Shown here: piece after piece, positions 1 to 12,813 of the stretch
Layout: the number at the start of each line of letters is the position of its first letter
Numbering within the stretch: the stretch's first letter is position 1
NCBI GenBank assembly: GCA_028564675.1
Contig: JAOVVO010000345.1
Location: 18,602 to 82,601, forward strand
Direction of reading: 5' to 3'
Length of the DNA stretch: 64,000 nt
Source: Onchocerca lupi
Lineage: Eukaryota; Nematoda; Chromadorea; Rhabditida; Onchocercidae
Notes under the pieces: generated by a model
Databases searched by the model: none
What the model was told of the DNA's origin: nothing
Seen by the model: only the letters and a program-made list of their open reading frames with translations
Translations under genes and position numbers: made by a program

Positions 1-385
1 TGTCAATTATAATTTAATTTTGTATCATATTAACATAGCGCAAAGCTGCTTTGTTTATTCCATGTTACCATAATTTAACACAATTTACAATGTGTTAACC
101 TATTTATAGGGCAAAGGTCAAAAGTTTGTTCATAGCAGGATTTTTTTTTTTTTCATACAAAAATTCTTTGATTATATCGTCACGTCTATATTCTATAAAA
201 TAATTCGTTTAATTCCAGTAACAACTGGAAAAATATTATATGTTTATTATCATCATCATATAATTGAAATGGAATTATTATTATCAAATAATCAATTGTA
301 ATATCATAAAGTATCTTACATTATTTGATAATAATTACTATTTATGTTAAAAGTACTTTAAATATACTTTGTCATTAAGACAAGG

Positions 386-579
386 ATCGTAATCGTGTCA
401 TATACTGTATTATTGAAAATAATCATGTCATAAAATATCGTAATTGTGTCATATACTGTATTACTATAAATAGTCATGTCACAAAATATCGTAATCGCGT
501 CGTATACTGTATTATTATAAATAGTCATATCGTAATTGTGTCATATACTGTATTATTATAAATAATCATATCGCAAAAT
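386..579. repeat. 51-bp minisatellite, four units
   Basis: Four head-to-tail units begin at 386, 437, 488 and 529, each starting ATCGTAAT. Units 1, 2 and 4 are 51 bp long; unit 3 is 41 bp because it lacks about 10 bp at its end. Units differ by a few substitutions, mostly C/T changes. Confidence 0.9.
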
Positions 580-1078
580 CATTAGCATGCAGGATATTTC
601 AAAAAAGAAAAAAAAAAAAGGAAAATATTGTAAAAATTACAATTATAATTATCGGAAAAGTTCTTATATTATGATAGAGATAAATCCTGGTTGAGGATAG
701 TTTTATCAATTGACGGAGCAATTTGATTCATCGTTTATTTTACAAACAATTTTTAGAAAATATCCGAATAAATTGATCGCTGGATTATTCTTTCTTTTGT
801 CGCTCATTGAAATCGGATAGAAAAATATTCAAATAATGAAATATCTAATAAAACCGGCAAAAATTATTTTGATAGTGTTAAGAAGTAAGTTGTAGATGAT
901 GATTGAATTTAATAGCAACAGTATGCAATGATGATATCAGAGGAAAACTAGATAAGATCATAAATTTGATATCTTTTAATGGCCTTTTTTCAGGTTTATC
1001 ATTCTAAAAAAAAAAAAAAAAAGACTAAATAATTAAGGATTCGGATAGAAAAATTTGGGTGAAACAGTATAATTGTTA

Positions 1079-1118
1079 TTTTATCATTTGATTAAGAGTT
1101 TTATCATTTGATTAAGAG
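1079..1118. repeat. 20-bp direct duplication
   Basis: The 20-bp unit TTTTATCATTTGATTAAGAG occurs twice without interruption, at 1079-1098 and 1099-1118. A looser duplication nearby repeats the motif CTTTTTTCAGGTTTATCA at about 984 and 1206. Confidence 0.85.
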
Positions 1119-3008
1119 TAATGTTCATCCGATGACCTTCTATTTGTTTCTCAAATTTATTCATTTGTTCTTGTCTTTAATTTTCTTCTCGAAATCTGAA
1201 ATGGTCTTTTTTCAGGTTTATCAAATCTAAAAAAGAGATGAACGGTTGGAGTTTGTGTTGATAGATTATCATGTTTTTGTTTTTTTTTTTTTTTTTTTTT
1301 TTTTTTGGAATTCTGATGTTTTATCTTTTGTTTTTCATGTTAATCTTTTTTACTAATAGTTTTTTTTCTGATTTTTGTGCTTTGATAGTGGAAGATGCTA
1401 AGTAAAACTTGTTGCTTTAAAGATTATATCTCAGATTGAATCTTGTTTTTTGGCTATTGATAATGGTTTGCATCATTTATCTTATATCAGATAATTAGTC
1501 ATTATTTTTTTTTAAAAAAGTTTTTATTCATGCAAATGGGTTAGTTGATTCTTATTGATTTTTTTTTTTTTAATTAATTAAAAAGCCAATAATCGTGGTT
1601 AATCGTTTTTTGTTTTTACTGCCGTTGTTTTGGTTCAATTGCAAAATTTCTTGTCTGTTCTATGTTCTTTGTTCTTTATCAGTGATAGTTGTAGGAAGGA
1701 GTATTTTATAACTCGTTTTTATTATTTTTCTTATGATTTTTTTTTTCTTTTATTGTTTTCTATTCTTTTTTTTTTTTGGCATTTTTTTTTCAATTTTTTA
1801 TTATTGCTATCAGATAATGTACTTATTTCGTGTGAGGTTATCTGGTTTTAATTATCTGGGATAGGTTTTATATTACAATCCAAACATTTACGATCTAATT
1901 TTCGTTTACGATCTAATGCTTACGACCTAATTTTTTTTACGAATGTTTACGATCTAATTTTCCAATCAGACATCTGAAATGCTCTAGCTGCAATATGAAC
2001 TATTAGGAAGCAACTTGACCTGATAACTTTTATTTTGCAATTTAATCATTTTTTCTCGCTTTTTCCATCATTTCGATCTTTGATTGCCTTTTCTGAGCAA
2101 AATTTTTGCATGATGTGATAGAAAAATTAAATGAATTGAAATATCTCGGATAAGTGAAAAAAAAAAAAAACGAATAAAATATTTGATGAATCAATAATGA
2201 TAATAATAATTTTTATCACAACTAAAATCGTAATATTGACAATAGTAATGATAATAATCATTATCGTTTATGATAATATAATATTAATCATAATAATAAT
2301 AATATAAACATTTGACCAGTATTATTGATGACATTATTTTAATTAAAAAATCAAATAATGAAATATTAATTTTAGCTCAAAATTTTTTTAATAAATTGAA
2401 AAAAAATAAATGAGCCGAAATATTAATATTAACAATGCATAATTACGAAAAAATATATAGAAGAAAAATGGTGAACAAATAAACGAAGAAATAAATAAAT
2501 TAATTAAAATAAACAAGTCGTCATCTGTTTACTATCATAGGTAATCATATTATCAGTGATAATATTTTTCAACAGTTTCTGTTTTTTCTTATCAACTTAT
2601 CATTCGTATTATTTTTTGATTTTCTTGACCGAATTTATACACTCATGAAGACAGTAAGAATTGTAATAAATATTTACTATTATTAGAAAATAGAATAAAA
2701 CTAAAATTTTTAATGGAATTATTACTGATAGTTATTGTTAATCAGTTTAGTAGCTTACTGATAATAATCCAGGTCAGTTGCAAGATTTTAATGTAATCTT
2801 TATTAATTGTCAATAATTATTTCATATTTAATATCATTATATGATAACTATGATAAGGAATATAATACATTCCAAAGTATCGTATGACTACACTATATTC
2901 ATAGATATCGCATAACTTTTGTAAATTTGTATAAAATTTTTTTTGCAGTTTGTTTTTTCCTTTTTTTTTTTTTTTTTTTTTTTTTATTACTATAATATAT
3001 TCCAAGCA

Positions 3009-3184
3009 GGTAGAAATAAAGCCAGAAGTGATATTAATTTAAAAAAAAAGGTAGAAATAAAGCCAGAAGTGATATTAATTAAAAAAAAAAGCCAGAAGTG
3101 ATATTAATTAAAAAAAAAAAGCCAGAAGTGATATTAATTAAAAAAAAAAAAGGTAGAAATAAAGCTAGAAGTGATATTAATTAA
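3009..3184. repeat. Tandem repeat with poly-A spacers
   Basis: The unit reads GGTAGAAATAAAGCCAGAAG followed by TGATATTAATT and a run of 9-11 A. Units begin at 3009 and 3050. They are followed by shorter units lacking the first 12 bases, then a last full unit with one C-to-T change ending near 3184. Confidence 0.85.
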
Positions 3185-5184
3185 AATATTATTTTTTACA
3201 AATGATGCTTATCACATGAGTGTTTAACAAAAAAATCACACAAAATAAAAATTATATATTTTAAGATGCAAATATTAATTATTTGATTATTCAGTCAATT
3301 TATTCATTTATGACTTTTCATCAATTTCAAAATATTTTTTTCAAATATTTATTTTGCAAAAGTATTTTTACCTTTTTAATAATATAATTATATAAGACAG
3401 ATGATTAGAATTATTGATTAATATTTGATAAATGCAAATTTTTCAAGCAAATAATTATAGTCAGGAAAAAAGAATTTGAAATGAATAAATGAATAAATAG
3501 ATAGATGAATTATTGAATAAATGATGAAATAAATAAATAATTGATATTTATGATAAAATGAATAATGATTAGCAAATTTGGAAATGATTGAATGAATAAT
3601 AATAGCGAAAAAAAAAGTTTGAAAAAGTTGATTTTCATTTCATCCTTTTGCTTTTTTCTTTTTTTTTTTTTTTCAACTTTGCATATTTATTTCATTTTGC
3701 TAATTTTGCTGAAAATATTGCAAACATTGAAAATAAATGAGAAAATAAGCAAATTTTAATTTAACTGCGAACAAAAACAAAATCTTTTCATATGACTAAA
3801 GATTTCTTTAATTTTTTAAGAAAGATAGGTAGTAATGATTATATAAATTTTATTAGTCCCAAAAAAAAAAAAAATGCAGTAATTAATAATTGTTTCACTA
3901 ATTTATTTCGTGTTTTCTAATTTTTATGTAGTTTATAGTATTTTAATCAAAATATAATTATAATTATTGAATTACAATTACTAATAAATAAAATTCTTCA
4001 ACGTATGATACTGATTAATATGAATTTAAGCTTTTTTTTTTTTTATAAAATTAAAAAAATTTAGCGATTCTCTGATGCCCATTTTGAATCGCCGTGGAGA
4101 AATAAGGAACTTAATTATTTGTTGTAGAATTATCTCACTTTTTGAAATCATTCAAATGAAATGATTGATTTTAATAAATTTGAAATCATAACAATTGCAA
4201 AAAATCTTACGTAATCAAAAAAAAAAAAGAAACGAAGAAATTGCCAAAAACTTTTTAAAAATTAGGTTTAAATTCTTTATTATGATTATTTATCTTTAAT
4301 ACATAACATTACTTATTTTTGCTTTTTTAATTTTCAATTTTTTTTCTTTTTTTTTTATTTCTTAGTAATTTCAACTAAAGATTTAAGCAGTTTTTTTTTT
4401 TTTTTTTAAAAAATTTTTCAAAAAAAAAAAAAGCAGACACGAAGAGGAACAAAGTTTGTTTTATCGAATCAGAAAAATATTTTTATCATTTTGTTTTATA
4501 AATGATAAGATAAGAATTGCTTTTAAGCTGAAGTTATTTGTTTTGTTTTGTTTTTTTCGATGTTTTTGCTAAAGCTTTTAGCAAATTCAATTTCATTAAT
4601 TGATAGAAGAATAGCAAAAATCGATCATATAAATACATCTGTTTGTAAATATGTTCATTTGTTTATTTGATTCATCGATAATTAAGTTTTACATTTCCTT
4701 TTACATTTTCTATCATATTTTGTTTTTATCAGAAAAAAAAAAAAAAAGAAAAAGCATATTTTTACCTGTCAAAAGTGTGTAAAATCTATGCAACAGGTAG
4801 ATAAAATGCGAAAAAAAAAAAAAAAAAAGAGAAAAACGTGAGAGAATGAAAAAAACATGCATATTCGAAATATAATTGTTGTGTCAAAATTTCAAAGCAA
4901 TCGATCGATTGGTGAAGAAATTTTCGACGATTCAAAATTTGTAACAATGAACATTTGCGTTTTTTTTTTTTTTTTTTTATTTATATATCTTTGTTATTAT
5001 TATTATTATTTTATTTTCAATTTTATAATAATTTCTATGATATCAAATTATCAATGATCATATGATCACAGAATGTCTGATCTTATCAATTTCATGAATA
5101 TATGATGAGCACTGTGAAATTTAGGTTATCAATCGCATCAGTAGATTAATCATATGTTTAATGATGAGATGATATAGTAGGAAC

Positions 5185-5231
5185 AAGAGAGAGAGAGAGA
5201 GAGGGACAGAGAAAAAGAGAGAGAGAGAGAG
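5185..5231. repeat. Imperfect GA microsatellite
   Basis: A run of GAGA dinucleotides is interrupted by GGGACAGAGAAAA. A similar GA run occurs at 62996-63015. Confidence 0.85.
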
Positions 5232-5718
5232 TCGAACTTAATCTTATATTTGAATAAGTCTAATAGTTTAAATCTTTGTTTCTTTTTCCCTCTCTCTTTC
5301 TTTTTCATTTTTTTTTTTTTTTTTACATCTTCCATTGTGCATCATCCATTTCAATCGAAAAATTTAATACTTTTTCGTCTTCCTCTCTTCACATAACTAA
5401 TATTTCGTTGGATCAGTTCAATCAGCCAATCGAATCATCCAATTCGTCGAACAAGTTTCTCAGTAAAGTTTATTTTATCTTTCATTAACATTTTATTCAT
5501 TACTATTTGATTATTTCAAATTTGTAATTTCTGTTTTTTTTCTTTTTTTTTAAATAATTTTTATTTATTTATTTTTTCTATTTATTTATTTATTTTTTCT
5601 TGTTTTTGTAAAAATTTTAAAATTCTTCCATTCATTTCTTGTACTTTTTTTTGTTATTTTGCCCTTTGACACCTTTTTCCTTTTTTTTTTTTTTTCATTC
5701 TTAATTTTTCATCGAACG

Positions 5719-5893
5719 CATTTCTATTACAATTGATCAACTTTTTAAGGCGTTAATATGCAAATTCATCCTAATTAAATGATCAATCGTTTAAAATTTA
5801 ATCCATAAATTCATTTCTATTACATTAATCAATTTTTTAAGTTATGATATGCCATTTCTATTACATTAATCAATTTTTTAAGTTATGATATGC
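5719..5893. repeat. 41-43 bp repeat, three copies
   Basis: Two identical 41-bp copies lie back to back at 5812-5852 and 5853-5893, both starting CATTTCTATTACATTAATC. A diverged 43-bp copy starts at 5719. The identical adjacent pair is a recent duplication; the outer copy is older. Confidence 0.85.
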
Positions 5894-8293
5894 AGAATTA
5901 TTCTTTATTACGTTCATTAATCTTCTATATGAGTTGTGAAGTACAAATACATCCGTATCACTTAATCAATTTTTTTAAATTAAATTTATACGAATTGATT
6001 AAGTTAAGAATGAATTTGAGTTAATCAACTTTTCTTTTCTTTTTTTTTTTTTTTTGTCATCAAGTTAAGTGGAAGTAAAATCAAATTATTGAACAAAAAT
6101 AAAATCGATTAGAATTGTATAAATGAACAACTGACATATAACCAGTCAACTAATAAACACATCATTTTTTTTTTTTTTGATGAATTTTCAAAATTTAAAT
6201 AAATTGAAGAAATGTAATAATTATTACGAATTCCTAAATCGAAATTTCTAATTTTAATTTTCTCTTCCATTAAATTTCTATCCGACATTTATGTTATCGA
6301 ATGAACAACTGATGGACAAATAGACAGACAGATTAATTTATCGAAAATATATATAATTAAATGAATAAACGTACACATTGTGGATGATAAACGATGATAA
6401 ATTAATATCCTTTTCTAAAGTCTTTAATTATTGTATAAAATTAGTCATTTCCAATTTTTTGACTTAATTTTTTATCTGATTTGTAATTTAGCTTCACATT
6501 GAATGTATGATTTAACTTTTATCTAATTTATCATGTAAAGCATTTACTAACTGATAAAAAAAAATAGCTTGAAGTAACAATTTGAAAGTTTTTTCTTTTC
6601 CAGAAAAATATTTGAAATGTTTTTGAAAAAAATTTCCAACTAATAATTTTTCTTTTTTTGTATGCAAGAAAAAAAAAAAGAAAAATGTATTTCTTTTAAT
6701 TTTTGATAACCATATTATATTTAAAATGGCTTGTTGTATTTATTTTTAATTCGAAACGATCTTTATGCATTTTATTTTAAAATAAATCGTTTTCTTTTTG
6801 ACATAATATTTCAAGCAAATTTAAAAGATGAAACTTAACATTTGCTAACGTTGTAAATTTGAAATATAATGCATATTTAAACGATTAAACTTAATATTTG
6901 CTCGATTCAGTAGATCATTTTTACAATCTTTTCAATTCATTCTTTTCCTTTTATTTCAATATTATTCAAATGTTTTTTTTTTTCGAAAAAAAAACTTTTT
7001 TTTTTTATGTTTTAATCTCATTCTTTCTAAAATAATATTCGTTTCAAGCAAATAGTATGTAATATATGAAAATTTAAATTTTATTTGCGGAAAATTTATT
7101 CGCTTAGATATATTTTGATACGCCAATTAAGTTGCTAATTAATTAATTAATTAATTAGGTTCTGTCTCGAATTAATTGATTATATTCTGTTTCTATTTTT
7201 AACTTGGATATTATTCAAAAGGTTATTTATTTTTTTTGAATTGCCCAAAGTTTAATCAAAAATAAAAACTGTCGAGAATTTGTTGTTGGATGAGATATTT
7301 AAATTTTAAAGTGTTTTAGATTTCCAATTTTTAAATTATCTTAACTATTAAAAATTTTAAATGTAATTAAAAAGTTAAATTTTTAAGATAATTAACTACT
7401 TTTTTTTGATATTAATTTTGTCCAAGAAATTATGAATATAAAGGAAACTGTAGACAACTAAATTAAAGGAAATTATAGATATGAAAATTAAATTAAAAGA
7501 ATTTGTGAAAATGAAAATTAAATCCTTGGGATTAATTAATAGCATAGATTAATCGCTAACTAAATAATAATAAGATCAAAATTTAAGATTTAATAGGCAG
7601 TACTTATAATCATTTTAAAAAACGAATCAAATTTACAAAATTAAAATGAAATATTTTTTAGCTAATTAAAATTTGAACTATAAACTAATCACTGAATCGA
7701 AATATATATATATTTATTTATTTTTTTTTGTTGTAGAAAATGAATGGTTGTAAAAGAAATAGGTATTCTTCGCTTCTTTTTATTGTAGTCCATTAATTCA
7801 TCTTTTTTTTTTTGCGTAAATTCACTTTACACAAAAATTTTATCTTCTCTTTTTTCTCCTTTCTTTCTATTCTTTTAATCATTATATTAGCTTAGTCTTA
7901 TGTAATGTTTGGTTAAATGGAACAAATTAATTGCTCAACTAATTCGAATTGAAAATAATTTGCCATTTTGTTCATTTTTATTATTTAATAAAATGAAATG
8001 ATTAATTGAACGAATATATTTTAAGTAATTAGCTCATTTTTCACATGTATCGTACAATGATGGTTTCATTTTAGTAATGGTGAACGAAAAAAAAAAAAAA
8101 TTTCAAAAAATATTTCTCCCAGTTGCAGAAAAATGTCACGATTGTAGTGTTTTTTTTTTTTTTCTTCGTCTTACTTTTATTACTTATTTAGTCTAATATT
8201 ACAAATAAGCACGTGTTTTTCCACGCATGTAACGTACAATTTACGTAAATTAAATGATCATTACTAATATACAGAGCATCATATATCGATCGT

Positions 8294-11200
8294 ATGATGT
8301 ATTGGACGATAACCGTTGAAGGTGGCCCAAAACGTGTAAATCACGCAGCAATTGCGCTTAATGATCAAATTTATTCATTCGGTGGTTATTGTTCAGGTGA
8401 AATTTACGATGGCAGTCAACCAGTTGACGTACACGTTTTAGATACTGGTTCGTTTTTATTTGTCGAAAATTTTGTTACTTTATTTTGTAATTCTTTTTTT
8501 TTTTTTTTCAAACATGTTCCACCCAATATATCTGTCACGTCATTCGATAGTTCTGCATGTTTATGCTTCATAAATATAGTTTAATTTTGTTTAGAGAATA
8601 TAAATTATTCATCGAAAATGACTACATCGTAACATTATTGCATACATGTCCTATTTTACAATTCAAAATTTCACATAGAATATAGATCATATCATATGTT
8701 AAATTTTTGGATTCGATCGAACTTTTAATGCAAAAATATCATTAATGTATTATTGAATTAGATTTTAAAAGAAAATTACCGTAACATTTCGTGTATTGCA
8801 TCTAAATTATTTTTTTTTTTTACGTTCACATCATGACAGCTATGAACCTTATCGTTTCATTATGGTATCTATTCGTTCCTGGTTAAAATTGCTCTCATGA
8901 TGCTTATTTGACCTTTAGATTATTTGTTTGGTCTGTGATGCTTTCATGTTTTTTGTTTATCTAGGTGACGGTGTAGCGCATGATATTTGATTAACTATTG
9001 ATTTGTTTGCATTTTTTGCATATTTTGAACGGAAAAGGACAAATTAATTCAGGAAATTATCGTTGGCGTAAACTATTGGTACCAATAAATAATGGCAAAA
9101 CTGTTTATCCATCTGCATCACAGAATAATTGGCCATATCAACGATATGGACATACGGTTGTTGAATATAAAGGTAAAGCATATTTATGGGGTGGACGAAA
9201 TGATGAATTTGGTGCATGCTCCAAAATGTATTGCTTTGATCCAGGTATGATTTTGTTGGTTAAAAATTTTGGAAAAAATTAATTCAGAAATTTAAATTGA
9301 TCCAAAATTTTGATAGAAAAAATTGAAATTTGATAAGGGAATGCATAATTCTTTCAAATAATTGTTAAATTCTCTGAAAAAAAAAATGTTGAATTTTTAC
9401 AGTATATTTTTTAACAAATTGAAAATTTAATTCAGCAGTCCAGATTTATCATGAAAGGTTAATGTCTCTCAATATTTATCGTCGATGATCTCTGGAGAGA
9501 AATTGATTTCCAGAGTTTTGAAAGATTTCACGTCGATTTCAAAGTTTCTAATTTTTCCAATAAAGAAGCATGTGTATAGTTCTTGAGATTATAGTTTATT
9601 TTCAGAAACGGTAGCTTGGTCAGTTATTCCTTGCGAAGGTGAAGCGCCTCCGGCACGTGATGGACATAGTGCTGTAGTTGTTGATAATTTCATGTTCATA
9701 TTTGGTGGTTTTGAAGAAGAGTCACAGAGGTATTCTTTTCCTTATTTAATATTTAAACTGTATGTATCAGAATTCAAAGATCATCATCAGAATATAATTA
9801 CGAAGCGCGATTTGTGTGCGTGTGTGTGTGTGTTTTTTTTTAAACTATATTGCATCAGCTAATATAATGTGTGAATAATAATATAAATATATAAGTTAGA
9901 TGATTTTAAAGTTCCAAAATTGAATGTTTAGATAGTTAGTTAGTAATGAAATATATTCCTACTTTTACCGCATATTAATTATGTTTATGTTTAACTTCTC
10001 ATACTATTTACCATTGTTTCCTGTCATATTTTTCTCAATGTTTGATTAACTGTGATAATACATATTGTATTTTTGATATATCTTTACGTGTAATTAATAT
10101 TTTTTGTAGTCTTTTATTAAAAATTAGTTGATTGCTGAAAATTTTCATAAAATTTATTGATTGCAGGTTTAGCCAAGAAACGTTTGCTTATAATTTCATT
10201 GAGAAAAAGTGGTATGAATTGAAGACAACGGTAAATTTTTTAAATTCTTCTCATAAGCAACTACGAGCATTATCAGATTGAAATATTAATTTTAAAATGC
10301 TCAAATTCATCGGTTAAATTTGACTTTGTAAAAATGTGGCAATTTTTTGAGTAATGATTCATTTTTCTCCGACATAAAATTTCATAAGACAAAAATAAGC
10401 TGTGGTTTTTTTTCTTTTTTTAATGAAACGAAGTTAAGCACGCAAATAAGTTTTACTATCAAATTTAAGTGTTACTGATAGATAATTCAAAATAATTTAG
10501 TGAAATGTGTGAATTTTTTTATTTTATGATGACTTTTTCATGATGTTTTTTTTGGCATCGAAATCTGAATATTCCGTTGCATTTATGAGAATATCTATTA
10601 TAGGGTGAATTACCGCAATGGCGGGATTTTCATACAGCTTGTGTCATCAAGAAGAAAATGTATATATTTGGCGGACGTAGCGATGTGCATGGTGCACTTC
10701 ATAGCTCTCGAGATTATTATTCTGATAAACTGAAAGTTTTGAATTTGAACACAGGTCGTTGGGAAGATCCGAAAGTGACCGGTGATTGTCCATGTGGTCG
10801 GCGAAGTCATAGTGCCTGCAAGTTTTTCTTTTTCCTTAGTGCACTTTAGCGCCTAATATGAAGGATGAAACTTTAAGCTTCATCCTAACATTTATTATTC
10901 TATGAAATTTCACTTGAATTAGGAATATATGTCTGATTTCCTTTTGCTTAGGAGTTTTCGATTTCAAAATGATTCAAACTTTTCATTGTTTTGCGAAGTT
11001 GAATTGTGATAATATATTTTAGGGGCTTACAATAATAAGATGTACATATTTGGTGGGTATTTGGGTACCGAAAATAGACACTTAAACGATTTACATGAAT
11101 TTGATCCTGAAACATCATGCTGGCGTCGTTTGAAACCATTCGGTATAGGTCCTTCACCGAGACGACGACAATGTGCAGTTGTTGTTGGTGAACGCATTTT

Positions 11201-12720
11201 CTTGTTTGGTGGTACAATGTAAGTAATATATTTTATTTTGTTATGATAATTTTAAAACAATTCCAACTTTTTTAGTTAAATTTTTTAGGTTTAGCTTTTT
11301 CAGCGTAAGATTTCTCAAGTTCAGCTTTTTCATAAAATGCAGAGTTAATTAACTTATTATTTGAAATGATAGATTTCGTAGACAACTGTGCTGTTTGACT
11401 AATTAGTTTACTCCATTGGTACTTCAGTTGTATGATTTGTACGAATTATGGTTGTTGGACGTAATATGTTTCTCCTTCTGTCATTCTTTCATCTGATTCT
11501 AGAACTGAAGTAATTTAAAAAATCACGCCAGTTAGGTTACAAACCTAATAAATAATACGAACTAAATCCAGAAACGAAATTTTAGAGATTTACAATCCAA
11601 AACAAAATCTAAATAACTTTTTGTCCCTATAAAAGATGTTCCGTGACTTTGGGAAAGTTCGAAATTAATTTTTTTTTTAAATTTTCATTAATTTTTTTTC
11701 AAATTTTTTATTAATAATTCAAGAAATAATAACCATATTGCTTGCGCTAATATTTATACTTGAAGTTAATTTAAAGGTATGATGTCTCAGAAATTATTCA
11801 TTTTCCATCATATTTTCTGAGTTCTTGTTTGTTTTGAATTGCCACTGAAAAATATGTAAATAAATAAATTTTTAAAATATTTTATGAAAGTCTACTGCCG
11901 GAAATAAATTTGCTGATATCTGGATGATTATAAGAACTATTATAAATATGTAAGATAGCTAAAACTTGAACTGTCAGCAAGACTGAACCATGTTTCGGAA
12001 AAATACACTCTTTAAGGTAAAACCAATTATTTATTGCAGGCCTTCGAGTTCAAAAAAAGTGGATCCTGTACATAGTGGTCTTTGTGATCTCTCTGATCTT
12101 CATGTACTCGATTACGGTTCGTTATGGTGGTCTTTGTTTTCTGATTTCTTTGCCTTAATTCTTTGCAATTAATTTATTAAAAAAAAAAAAAAATAATATA
12201 GATCATATTATTTTCATGTTCTGGAGATTTATCGATTTAATTCAGATTTAAATTGTTTCAGCACCAACTTTGAAAGATCTTGTTTCCAGTGTTGTCATAC
12301 GAAATGGATTGAACGAGAAATTTGCTGATATAATTCCAATTGATCTGAAGTAGGCTTCATTTTTTTTTTTTTTTTTAATCTAGTAATTTGCTTTGGAGGA
12401 GTTAGTTAAAAAATGAATAGAATATCTTTACTTTTCAAAACTTCATTGTAATGAATATCCATTGTTGAAGTACTTCTATGATTGTTTAGAGTTCAAGTAT
12501 GTAATCAAGATGTAATTCTCAAGTCTCATAGCAGGTATTCAGCATTCAGTACTAATACCATGGTTATTATTTGTGTCAAAATACTTTATACTTTATGTAT
12601 GGTAAACGCTAGATTAATATGGTGACTGCAACTTTTTCATTCGCTTCTCTTCTTTTCAGACATGATCTTCGGATGATGACACAACCAAACAAAATAACTC
12701 GTGCTCGTTATGATGGATGA
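8294..12720 (+). CDS. Kelch domain-containing protein, KLHDC3 type
   Basis: Nine exons give 389 residues: 8294-8447, 9053-9244, 9606-9729, 10167-10230, 10604-10817, 11023-11218, 12040-12116, 12262-12349, 12660-12720, with phases consistent throughout. The product is a six-bladed Kelch beta-propeller. Family blocks are visible: EGGPKRVNHAA near the N-terminus, then GGYCSGE, RYGHTVVEYKGKAYLWGGR, ARDGHSAVVV, RDFHTACV, GRRSHSA and PRRRQCAVVVGERIFLFGG, and finally HSGLCDLSDLHVLDY. These match vertebrate KLHDC3 (peas, 382 residues) along the full length. KLHDC3 is a CUL2 E3 ligase substrate receptor that reads C-terminal degrons; that role is inferred here by homology. The start is ATG 8294 or the adjacent ATG 8297, and the second aligns better with the family. 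Intron 5 (10818-11022) needs a GC donor. A possible AATAAA signal lies at 12808-12813. Confidence 0.93.
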
Positions 12721-12807
12721 ACATTTACTTTTATGCTGGTGACTCTATTTAAATGTTTTTTTTATGTTTATACTGAAAGAAATTGATTTTCTCATTTGAA
12801 GTTTGGT

Positions 12808-12813
12808 AATAAA
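12808..12813 (+). terminator. Candidate poly(A) signal of the Kelch gene
   Basis: AATAAA lies 88 bases after the stop codon of the Kelch gene, a usual 3' UTR length for nematodes. It is placed by motif and distance only. Confidence 0.4.

Larger units (their letters stand above)
1..8293. other. Intergenic region, AT-rich, no supported gene
   Basis: No open frame here shows recognisable protein similarity or a chain of phase-consistent exons. The stretch holds many homopolymer A or T runs, short dispersed AT repeats and the tandem repeats listed separately (386-579, 1079-1118, 3009-3184, 5185-5231, 5719-5893). The frames around 4857-5057 and 5276-5488 are driven by T-rich runs and look spurious. 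The promoter of the Kelch gene presumably lies near the right end, but no element can be pointed to. Confidence 0.6.

Noticed and set aside
4065..4160. Open stretch after an acceptor-like TTTAG, reading DSLMPILNRRGEI
   Set aside because: Short, with no donor or neighbouring exon and no recognised similarity. Too weak to list as an exon.
5276..5488. Open frame next to the GA/CT repeats
   Set aside because: The first half is translation of CT-rich sequence. The second half has a possible donor but no connection to any gene.
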